NCBI GenBank assembly: GCA_043736395.1
Contig: JAYTCQ010000056.1
Coordinates: 1 to 50,335, forward strand
DNA from: JAFDVL01 sp043736395
GTDB taxonomy: Bacteria > Acidobacteriota > Blastocatellia > RBC074
DNA: 50,335 nucleotides
Reading direction: 5' to 3'
The position numbers and the translations under genes were made by a program. Numbering within the stretch: position 1 is the first letter of the stretch; every line of letters starts with the position of its first letter. The notes beneath the pieces are model-generated. The model was not told where the DNA came from and searched no databases. It was given only the letters and a program-made list of their open reading frames with translations. Positions 43,822 to 50,335 of the stretch are shown in pieces.

Positions 43822-43870
43822 AAACAAACCTCACTTGAGTTTAATTTAACAGTTCGCGCACAATTCACCA

Positions 43871-45199
43871 ATGGACTACCAAAGAACGCTTGATGAAGAA
43901 TTTTGCCGGACAACCTTGCAAAAACTTAACGTTAAAAATGCGCCAGAATTTGCAAAGCCCGTTTCCCGTCAGCCTGTTCACACCGTTTACGGCGGCGCGC
44001 ATCTTTTCAAAACCGAAACAATGAACAAGCTAAATGCCATCGCGAAAGTCAATTTCGAGCGTTATATTTCAGACGCTTCCGAACTTGCTGAAGCGTTTGA
44101 AATGGACTCAGAGCTTGCAGCAAAAATTTATCCACGCGTCAAAGCCAAACTTGATGCCGGAGCAATCGAAGATTATCGCATAGATTTTGAAGACGGGTAC
44201 GGATACCGCGCTGATGATGAAGAAGATTCTCACGCGATCAATGCCGCGGGTGAAACTCATCTTGCGATACTACAAAACTTATTACCTCCGTTTTTTGGAA
44301 TTCGCGTAAAATCCCTGAGCGGAAAAACTCAGTTGCGGAGCGTCAGAACACTTGATTTATACGTCACAAAATTAGTCGAACTCACGGACGGAAAAATCCC
44401 GGACAATTTTGTCATCACTTTACCGAAGGTTACTTCAGCCAATGAAATCAGTACTTTCGTTTCATTCTTGGCTTCACTGGAAAAAACTTTAGGATTAAAC
44501 CCAAACGCGCTTGGACTCGAATTTCTCATCGAAACCACCTCTGCATTTTTCAACGACAAAGGCGAATTCGCGTTGCCAAATTTGCTCGTCGCCGCGCTGG
44601 GACGATGCAAATCAATCCACTTCGGAGCGTACGATTACACCGCGAATATTGGCATTGCTGCACATCATCAAGATATTCGACATCCTGCCTGTGAGATGGC
44701 ACGGCAACTCATGCTGATGGCGTACGCAGATAAAAATGTTCGCTTGGTTGATGGAGTCACGACTACCTTGCCGATTGAAAAATTCAAACATTCAGTCCAG
44801 CTCACACATGAAGAACTGAGCGAAAATCGTCGCATCATTTTCAGAGCCTGGAAGCTGCATTTCGATAACATTCAGCATTCAATGAAAAGCGGTTTTTATC
44901 AGAGCTGGGATTTGCATCCGGCGCAATTTATTCCACGCTATGTTGCAACGTACGCGTTCTTTTTGAGTAGTATTGATGCGGCTTCTGCGCGACTTCAGAA
45001 TTTCATTCAGAAGGCCGCGCAGGCTTCATTAATCGGAGATGTCTTTGATGATATGGCTTCGGGTTTAGGGTTAATGAATTTTTTCGTAAGGGCGTTAAAT
45101 TGCGGCGCGATCACGGAAAAAGAAGTTGTAAAACATTCTTTGTTAACTGTGGATCAGTTAATCTCTACTGCGATCGGTAAAGAGCGAAACCTTGAGTAG
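43871..45199 (+). CDS. DUF6986 protein, HpcH/CitE-like lyase superfamily
   Basis: 442 residues. YRIDFEDGYGYR with acidic metal-ligand residues, GIRVKSL, FVITLPKV, LGLEFLIET and HFGAYDYTANIGIA follow the aldolase/citrate lyase beta barrel. The order matches DUF6986. These enzymes bind Mg and cleave or form C-C bonds next to a carboxylate or CoA ester; substrate unknown. The ABC exporter is divergent; a RES-Xre module is convergent beyond a repeat. Confidence 0.85.
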   Translation: MDYQRTLDEEFCRTTLQKLNVKNAPEFAKPVSRQPVHTVYGGAHLFKTETMNKLNAIAKVNFERYISDASELAEAFEMDSELAAKIYPRVKAKLDAGAIEDYRIDFEDGYGYRADDEEDSHAINAAGETHLAILQNLLPPFFGIRVKSLSGKTQLRSVRTLDLYVTKLVELTDGKIPDNFVITLPKVTSANEISTFVSFLASLEKTLGLNPNALGLEFLIETTSAFFNDKGEFALPNLLVAALGRCKSIHFGAYDYTANIGIAAHHQDIRHPACEMARQLMLMAYADKNVRLVDGVTTTLPIEKFKHSVQLTHEELSENRRIIFRAWKLHFDNIQHSMKSGFYQSWDLHPAQFIPRYVATYAFFLSSIDAASARLQNFIQKAAQASLIGDVFDDMASGLGLMNFFVRALNCGAITEKEVVKHSLLTVDQLISTAIGKERNLE

Positions 45200-45275
45200 A
45201 ATTACAGTCACTCGTCGGGGTACTGAAGCCATTAGCATTACATTAAGCAATATAGGGAAATTATTTTTTCTAATA

Positions 45276-45420
45276 GTCCAGCCCTTCACGGCTGGGAAGA
45301 ACAGATAAAATTTCCAGCGGCGCTTCAGCGCCCACAAACAAGGGCTAAAGCCGCAACGCAAGCCCGATGAATTGGGCTACTTGGTTTATGGTCATGCTTC
45401 CCAGCCGTGAACGGCTGGGC
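45276..45420. repeat. Foldback element E (145 bp, 24-bp inverted repeats)
   Basis: Bases 45276-45299 and 45397-45420 are inverted copies with 22 of 24 bases equal (CTTCCCAGCCGT...). Each arm is palindromic (CCAGCC/GGCTGG). Inside are two more hairpins, GGCGC-TTCA-GCGCC at 45319-45332 and AGCCC/GGGCT at 45361-45378. GC-rich compared with its surroundings. Between the convergent DUF6986 and res genes. Confidence 0.85.
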
Positions 45421-45471
45421 TGTTAGAAAAAAAGCTTGCCTTAACTCCATACCATTACTGCTGATAAGTAG

Positions 45472-45939
45472 CTATTTCATCTTCCACATTCGCGGATCAA
45501 ACGAAAACGGAAGCTCTTCATTAATTTTTATGCGCTTGAAATCCGCATGTGCAGGATTTATCAACCAATTTTCTTCTTCAGGAATCACGACAGATGGAAC
45601 AACGAGTACTGCAGATTTCTGGGACGCAATCCAATCCATTCCAATTTGTTTGATGTCATCAGGGGCAGGATAATCACGCCAATTCAATGGCAAATCTAAG
45701 ACCTTAATTTTCGTTACTTTAAGTTTTTCAGGAATTATTGCGGCGATGGCAACAAGTTCATCCGGCATTAAATCCGAATCAAGATGCACAAAGGTTTCGA
45801 GTGCTGCGAGTGACAAATTCGCAGCCGTATACACCAACGGCTGACCGGCTTCGTTCCAACGTCCACCCCATAATTTTGCGCCTTCACCGCTAAACGCCGA
45901 AGCTACAAATTTCTTATTGCAAATCCGCCAGACTCTCAT
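45472..45939 (-). CDS. res: RES-domain toxin (NAD-consuming)
   Basis: 155 residues from ATG 45939, which overlaps the antitoxin stop (TGATG). RVWRI opens the domain; R27 in GGRWN, Y37, E48 in SLAALETFVH and S116 in VVPSVV match the conserved arginine, tyrosine, glutamate and serine of RES toxins, which degrade NAD by phosphorolysis or hydrolysis and stop growth. Length is typical. It is the second gene of a two-gene operon with the Xre/ParS-type antitoxin in front, the standard order. Confidence 0.92.
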   Translation of the reverse strand: MRVWRICNKKFVASAFSGEGAKLWGGRWNEAGQPLVYTAANLSLAALETFVHLDSDLMPDELVAIAAIIPEKLKVTKIKVLDLPLNWRDYPAPDDIKQIGMDWIASQKSAVLVVPSVVIPEEENWLINPAHADFKRIKINEELPFSFDPRMWKMK

Positions 45940-46370
45940 CAGCTCCAAACACCATGTTCAATTCGACCTAGCACCGCTTCCACTTGTCGGGTTCCCTCAT
46001 CAGTATCCAACAGGTTCAGTGGTAAAACATTTCCGAGCGCGCGATTTGGCCGTACCATCCAGGTTCGGGCCTTGACGAGATCGCCGAAAACCTCTTCCGC
46101 ACGTGCTGCGATTCGCGCCAGCCGATATACGCGATCCGATTCCACAGGAGTCAAACGGCTCTCTTCCTTGCGTCGCGCAATCGTTCGTGGAGACAATGCC
46201 AGCGCGGATAACACTTGTTCTCGCGATAAATCCAAACCAGTAATTACTGCTTCCAGAGATTCAAAGCTTAACCCGTTTCGAACCATCGGAATTAAATCGG
46301 AAGCCGATTGAACTTTTCCGCCTAAGACTTTTTCGCCACCAAGAATTTTAGTAATTTTAAGTGCTTTCAT
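45939..46370 (-). CDS. xre: Xre/MbcA/ParS-type antitoxin
   Basis: 143 residues from ATG 46370. A start at 46397 is possible but would lie only 2 bases from the predicted -10 box, so the transcript would miss it; 46370 has AGGCGG nearby. The N-terminal half has the Xre-like helix-turn-helix SREQVLSALALSPRTIARRK, the C-terminal half the DUF2384 toxin-binding domain (ESDRVYRLARIAARAEEVFGD, A-R-T-W-M-V-R-P-N-R-A-L-G, LNLLDTDEGTRQVEAVLGRIEHG). It blocks the RES active site and represses the operon. Divergent from nth. Confidence 0.92.
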   Translation of the reverse strand: MKALKITKILGGEKVLGGKVQSASDLIPMVRNGLSFESLEAVITGLDLSREQVLSALALSPRTIARRKEESRLTPVESDRVYRLARIAARAEEVFGDLVKARTWMVRPNRALGNVLPLNLLDTDEGTRQVEAVLGRIEHGVWS

Positions 46371-46399
46371 CAAAACCCGCCTTTCACGTTCTGGCATTT

Positions 46400-46428
46400 A
46401 GAATACTGCCAAATGGCAGGAGAAGCAA
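46400..46428 (-). promoter_or_regulatory. Promoter of the RES-Xre operon with an operator in its spacer
   Basis: On the minus strand TTGCTT (46423-46428) and TATTCT (46400-46405) are exactly 17 bp apart. The spacer contains the palindrome CTGCCA-AA-TGGCAG (46406-46419). An Xre antitoxin bound there would block RNA polymerase, which fits autoregulation. Confidence 0.65.
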
Positions 46429-46457
46429 GTTTTGAATTTTTGTAGTAAATTATCGAA

Positions 46458-47102
46458 ATGACCACCGAATCAAAAGCAAAAATGAAAATCGTCATCCGAC
46501 TGCTCCGCAAAGCCTATCCTACGGCCCACTGCGCCTTGAATCATGCCAATCCTTTAGAGCTTTTAATCGCCACGATTCTTTCAGCGCAATGCACTGATGA
46601 GCGCGTGAACATTATGACTGCGACGCTCTTTCGCAAGTATCGCAAGGCCGAAGATTTCTATGCGGTTGACGTCAGTGAACTCGAAAAAGATATTCGCTCA
46701 ACTGGTTTTTTTCGAAACAAAGCAAAAAATATTCAGGGCGCAACAAGGCTGATTGTCGAGCGATTCAATGGCGAAGTTCCCAAAACAATGGAAGAATTAT
46801 TAACGCTCCCCGGCGTCGCACGCAAAACTGCGAATGTGGTCATGGGCAATGCTTTCGGAATCGCTTCCGGCATCGTCGTAGATACGCATGTGACTCGCTT
46901 ATGCAATTTACTTGGCTTTACACAAACAGAAAATGCGGTGAAGATTGAACAGGAGCTAATCCCGATTACTCCGAAAAAAGATTGGATCATGCTTCCACAT
47001 TTATTGATCTGGCACGGACGCGCCATCTGTAAGGCACGCGCTCCACAGTGTGGCGCTTGTGTGCTGGAAGCTTTATGTCCGGCTTCTAAATTAAAGTCGT
47101 AA
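46458..47102 (+). CDS. nth: Endonuclease III (DNA glycosylase/AP lyase)
   Basis: 214 residues. The helix-hairpin-helix LPGVARKTANVV holds catalytic K123, D142 follows in VDTHVTRL, and the iron-sulfur cluster cysteines are C191, C198, C201 and C207 (spacing 6-2-5). It removes oxidised pyrimidines in base excision repair. It is divergent from the RES-Xre operon, with 87 bp between the starts, and 28 bp before the amidohydrolase gene. Confidence 0.97.
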   Translation: MTTESKAKMKIVIRLLRKAYPTAHCALNHANPLELLIATILSAQCTDERVNIMTATLFRKYRKAEDFYAVDVSELEKDIRSTGFFRNKAKNIQGATRLIVERFNGEVPKTMEELLTLPGVARKTANVVMGNAFGIASGIVVDTHVTRLCNLLGFTQTENAVKIEQELIPITPKKDWIMLPHLLIWHGRAICKARAPQCGACVLEALCPASKLKS

Positions 47103-47130
47103 TAATCGCTGACTCTGAAATTTATCACTT

Positions 47131-48576
47131 ATGAAACTACCAAATATTCTGACTCCGCTCTGTATTTTCGCGTTAACCTTTTCGAGCTTTGCACAAAAAA
47201 CCATTGATGACCGCGATGAATTGCTCCGCAAAATGGACGCGCAGTCTCAGCATTACGGCGATCTTTCGCGCCGAATCTGGGAATTTGCAGAAGTCGGATA
47301 CAAAGAAAAACAAAGCTCTGAATTGCTGAAAAATGAATTGCGCAATGCCGGATTTAAAATTCAGGATAACGTCGGCGAAATCCCGACAGCGTTCGTTGCC
47401 TCGTACGGCAGCGGCAAGCCAGTCATTGGAATCATGGGCGAATACGATGCCCTGCCGGGGCTTTCGCAGGAAGACATTCCCGAAAAAAAATCGCGGATCG
47501 CGGGTGCTCCCGGTCACGGCTGCGGTCATAATTTATTTGGCGCGGCTTCGGCCTTCGCTGCGATCACCGTAAAAAATTACCTAACGGAAAAGAAATTGAC
47601 AGGCACGATTCGCTTTTATGGAACACCCGCAGAAGAAGGTGGTGGCGCAAAAATTTACATGGCGCGCGCCGGAGTTTTCAATGATTGCGACACCGTACTG
47701 GTCTGGCATCCGGACGATAAAAATATGGCAAGCACAGGCACGACGCTGGGAAACATCGCCGCGAAATTTAAATTCTACGGCAAAGCCTCGCACGCCGCCG
47801 CCGCCCCTGATAAAGGGCGCTCCTCGCTTGATGCTGTCATGCTGATGTCGCACGCTGTGGATATGTTGCGCGAACATGTTCCGCAGGAAACCCGCATTCA
47901 CTACGTCGTAACGAATGGCGGTTCCGCGCCGAATATCGTCCCCGACTTTGCAGAAATTTATATTTACGCTCGCCAACCAAGTATGGTCGTAGTTGATGAT
48001 GTCTGGGCGCGCATCGTGAAATGTGCAGAAGCAGGCGCGCTTGGCACTGACACAAGGATGGAAATGGAACTTATTAACAGTGTCTACAACTTGCTACCGA
48101 ACGATGCGTTGGCAGGCTTGTATGATAAAAATTTGCGTAGAGTTGGCGGATTGAAATACACGGCGGAAGAAAAATTATTCGCCGAAACTATACGCAAAAC
48201 TTTACCCGTAGAGACTGCTCTTCCGCTTGGCAGCGAGGCGGGAATTCAACCCATTGAATCAGGGCTTGGCATTGGTTCCACCGACGTCGCCGACATCAGC
48301 TGGATCGTCCCAACCGCGCAATTTTCAGCCGCTACCTGGGTGCCCGGCGCACCTGCGCACAGCTGGCAATCTACGGCGTGTTCCGGCATGAGCATCGGAC
48401 GCAAAGGAATGGTCGTAGCTGCGAAAACATTGGCGCTGAGCGCGGTTGATTTATTTTCTGATCCAAAATTAGTAGAGTCTGTTCGTGCCAGTTTCAATAA
48501 AAGACGCGCCGGACAGGAATACAAATCACGCGTCCCTGCATCACAGAAACCACCGCTTAACTATCGTGATAAATAA
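47131..48576 (+). CDS. Secreted M20-family amidohydrolase (AbgB-like)
   Basis: 481 residues with signal peptide about 1-21 (ending SFAQ). Metal ligands C131 and H133 in GHGCGHNLFG, E168-E169 in TPAEEGGGAK, H193 in VWHPDD and the late GAPAHSWQ histidine are present, the M20D (aminoacylase/AbgB) pattern. A lid domain lies about 205-320. It would remove N-acyl or amide groups, with p-aminobenzoyl-glutamate as known substrate of the nearest named relative; here it would act outside the cytoplasm. Substrate unproven. Followed by another secreted hydrolase 36 bp on. Confidence 0.88.
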   Translation: MKLPNILTPLCIFALTFSSFAQKTIDDRDELLRKMDAQSQHYGDLSRRIWEFAEVGYKEKQSSELLKNELRNAGFKIQDNVGEIPTAFVASYGSGKPVIGIMGEYDALPGLSQEDIPEKKSRIAGAPGHGCGHNLFGAASAFAAITVKNYLTEKKLTGTIRFYGTPAEEGGGAKIYMARAGVFNDCDTVLVWHPDDKNMASTGTTLGNIAAKFKFYGKASHAAAAPDKGRSSLDAVMLMSHAVDMLREHVPQETRIHYVVTNGGSAPNIVPDFAEIYIYARQPSMVVVDDVWARIVKCAEAGALGTDTRMEMELINSVYNLLPNDALAGLYDKNLRRVGGLKYTAEEKLFAETIRKTLPVETALPLGSEAGIQPIESGLGIGSTDVADISWIVPTAQFSAATWVPGAPAHSWQSTACSGMSIGRKGMVVAAKTLALSAVDLFSDPKLVESVRASFNKRRAGQEYKSRVPASQKPPLNYRDK

Positions 48577-48612
48577 TCATAAAATTCGCGCAAACTGATT
48601 TCCAAAAAACCT

Positions 48613-49536
48613 ATGAAAAACTTCCCCCTTAGACTTGCTGTATTATTTTTCTTTTCGCTTATTTGCTCTGACAGCTTTGCCCAAGACAAAGATTTCGCAA
48701 GCTACCACGCCGTCGAAGATGTGGTTTACGGGCAGAAAGAAGGAATGGGATTAACGCTCGACATTTTGACACCGGAAAAAAATGCTAAAGGAATTGGCAT
48801 CGTACTTGTCTCCAGCGGCAGTTGGAAATCCGGCAAATCGAATGTCATGGACGATGAAACACGCAAGCGCAAAGATCATTGGGTGCAGGGCTTGCTCAAA
48901 GGCGGCTACACTTTATTCGTCGTACGGCACGGAAGTTCGCCGCGTTTCTTTGTGCCGGAAATGGTCGAAGACGTACGCCGCGCCGTCCGCTTTGTGCGGA
49001 TGAATGCGCTGAAATACAAAGTTGATCCTGCACATCTCGGCATCACCAGCGGCTCTTCCGGCGCGCATTTGTCGTTAATGGTGGCACTCACCGCCGACGA
49101 CGGAAAGCCTGACGCTAAAGACTCGCTCGACAGAATCAGCAGCCGCCTCCAAGCGATTGTCGCGTGGTTTCCGCCAACAGACCTGATTAATTGGGGTGCG
49201 CCGAATGGCTATAAACTAATCGAAGGTGTACGACCGGGATTCTTTCAGCAGGTCTTGGGAAAAGTCACTGATCTCGAACCACAACTGAAAGGTATTTCAC
49301 CAATTTATCAACTCACAAAAGACGCGCCGCCTCTGTATTTGATCCACGGTGACTCCGATAAAACCGTCCCCTTGCAGCAATCAAGAATTCTCAAAGCGAA
49401 ATATGAAGAAGTTGGAGTGCCGGTTGATTTAGTCATCAAAGAAGGCGGTGGACACACATACTGGCCAGGCATCGCGGACAATTATCCCGCCGTCTGGAGC
49501 TGGTTTGATCGTTACCTGAAACCTGCAAAAAAATAA
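48613..49536 (+). CDS. Secreted alpha/beta hydrolase (esterase/acetyl-xylan-esterase-like)
   Basis: 307 residues. Signal peptide about 1-23 (SFAQ). The nucleophile is S148 in ITSGSSGAHLSL, with S instead of the usual first G of GxSxG; D248 in HGDSDKTVP and H280 in GGGHTYWP complete the triad. An HGSSPRFFVPEMVEDVRRAVRFVR stretch supports the BD-FAE/esterase-lipase group. Probable ester hydrolase on carbohydrate or peptide esters in the periplasm. Probably co-transcribed with the upstream amidohydrolase. Confidence 0.87.
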   Translation: MKNFPLRLAVLFFFSLICSDSFAQDKDFASYHAVEDVVYGQKEGMGLTLDILTPEKNAKGIGIVLVSSGSWKSGKSNVMDDETRKRKDHWVQGLLKGGYTLFVVRHGSSPRFFVPEMVEDVRRAVRFVRMNALKYKVDPAHLGITSGSSGAHLSLMVALTADDGKPDAKDSLDRISSRLQAIVAWFPPTDLINWGAPNGYKLIEGVRPGFFQQVLGKVTDLEPQLKGISPIYQLTKDAPPLYLIHGDSDKTVPLQQSRILKAKYEEVGVPVDLVIKEGGGHTYWPGIADNYPAVWSWFDRYLKPAKK

Positions 49537-49553
49537 GCATGAAGTACTAAATT

Positions 49554-50192
49554 TTATGCGGCATTTCTTCCACGTAAAATATTCGTAATCTGACTTTCAC
49601 CTTCAGCGCATCGCATAATCAGCGAAGGATCGCCTTTGTAATTCTTCCTGACGTACGCAAAAATATTTCCGGCGTACTCGTATTGCCGCATCAGCATTTG
49701 CGTTTCAGCGGCGAGTACGAAAGCTAAAAATCCAACCTCTTCAGGTTCGTAAGCAAAGCCAATCTTTTCATATTCATTCGCCGCTTCCATCCACCTGCTG
49801 CGACTCCGCAGATAATCACAAAGCATCATCCAATCCCGTGAAATAAGGCGATGCTGCTTCTCACTTACGGCGTAGGTCGCAAGCATCAATGAATAAACTC
49901 CCATCGCCTGTTCCATTTCCTGGGTGCGTAGATGAAGGTTAATGAGCGAATGATAGGTATGAATTTCCTCATCCCGACGTTGTAATTTCCCGTATATTTC
50001 AGCCAGCGCAAGAATCGCGGCGGCATCGCTGGGAACAGCTTCTACGCGCTGTTTCAACTTGCGAATCGCTTCATCATTTTCACCCAGAGCTAAATGCTGA
50101 TGCGCTTCAACCACCGCGTTCCTATTTTTTCGGGAGAAGTTATTTTGTTTATTGGTCAATATTTTTTCCAGCCAGGGAAATTTGATGATCAT
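49554..50192 (-). CDS. TPR-repeat protein, unknown
   Basis: About 212 residues from ATG 50192 (GGAG 11 bases upstream); an ATG at 50219 would add nine residues. At least four TPR-like helix pairs are visible: AHQHLALGENDEAIRKLKQRV, AAILALAEIYGKLQRRDEEIHTYHSL, MEQAMGVYSLMLATYAV, MEAANEYEKIGFAYEP. No signal peptide. TPR proteins are scaffolds; the partner is not evident. Its 3' end faces the alpha/beta hydrolase gene, 17 bp apart. Confidence 0.75.
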   Translation of the reverse strand: MIIKFPWLEKILTNKQNNFSRKNRNAVVEAHQHLALGENDEAIRKLKQRVEAVPSDAAAILALAEIYGKLQRRDEEIHTYHSLINLHLRTQEMEQAMGVYSLMLATYAVSEKQHRLISRDWMMLCDYLRSRSRWMEAANEYEKIGFAYEPEEVGFLAFVLAAETQMLMRQYEYAGNIFAYVRKNYKGDPSLIMRCAEGESQITNILRGRNAA

Positions 50193-50335
50193 AGTACTGA
50201 CGACTCCAAGTGCAGGCATTCATTCATAACAAGCTGAATTGGCGCTTAGGGCTTCGGCGAGGGGTCGGAGGGGGGAGAAGTAGAGTAATATTTTTCGGGA
50301 ATTTAATGCAAGGTAAAAGTCAAAGTTCAGAGTTC

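Noticed and set aside
28551..45420. Insertion sequence with transposase
   Set aside because: Elements are 99-210 bp and contain no transposase frame; no transposase is found anywhere in the window.
46371..46397. Antitoxin start at ATG 46397
   Set aside because: It lies 2 bases after the predicted -10 box, so it would be upstream of the transcription start; ATG 46370 fits better.

Overview
The window reads like chromosomal DNA of a free-living Gram-negative bacterium with moderate GC. I infer an Acidobacteriota relative of the Blastocatellia type. The reasons are two DUF1080 (3-keto-disaccharide hydrolase) lipid/sugar-type secreted proteins, a DUF6526 and a DUF6986 protein, a fused E1 alpha/beta 2-oxoacid dehydrogenase, a zinc-ribbon/Ser-Thr kinase/FGE fusion, an outer-membrane OmpA/BON protein, an Mla-type lipid transporter and many palindromic intergenic elements. 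There is no rRNA gene, so the taxonomy is inference. I see no tRNA, CRISPR array, prophage or transposase.

Layout. Bases 1-5,777 (minus strand) are one tight seven-gene operon: hemW, ltaE, a class A beta-lactamase, cmk, ribE, mlaF-like, mlaD-like (cut by the left edge), with gaps of 3 to 17 bp. A strong terminator/promoter junction (5,786-5,843) separates it from an envelope pair: an OmpA/BON protein followed by a 1,039-residue membrane-anchored coiled coil with a C-terminal helix-hairpin-helix domain. Then come a prepilin peptidase, a DUF1080 protein, a small secreted protein, a hybrid histidine kinase, a TolB-like propeller protein, and the classic rpsO-pnp pair, nearly all minus strand and each with recognisable terminators. 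Bases 20,493-27,686 hold a small two-helix membrane protein and a giant secreted subtilase-RHS protein with a divergent C-terminal tip. Bases 27,914-31,695 hold a Bpt/ATE-like transferase, the E1 fusion and a second DUF1080 protein. The plus-strand block 31,824-40,973 has the kinase fusion, an unknown secreted protein translationally coupled to argH, and a 1,317-residue surface protein. Bases 41,515-50,192 carry an ABC exporter with a DUF6526 protein, a DUF6986 lyase-like protein, a RES-Xre toxin-antitoxin pair, nth, an M20 amidohydrolase, an alpha/beta hydrolase and a TPR protein.

Most notable points. (1) The subtilase-RHS gene has a perfect ribosome binding site and ATG, but a run of seven C puts them out of frame with the rest; six C would give an ideal signal peptide, so this is either a phase-variable switch or a sequencing slip. 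(2) Its C-terminal tip has different codon use and a glycine-zipper helix, and a two-TM small protein lies downstream, which fits a pore-type toxin with an immunity partner. (3) Five foldback (REPIN/MITE-like) elements of five sequence types lie between 28.5 and 45.4 kb; one forms the start of a coding region. (4) Two distant secreted proteins share an undescribed Cys-containing domain. (5) The RES-Xre operon has a palindromic operator inside its promoter spacer. Gene starts were moved downstream where the longest frame began at a TTG without a ribosome binding site.
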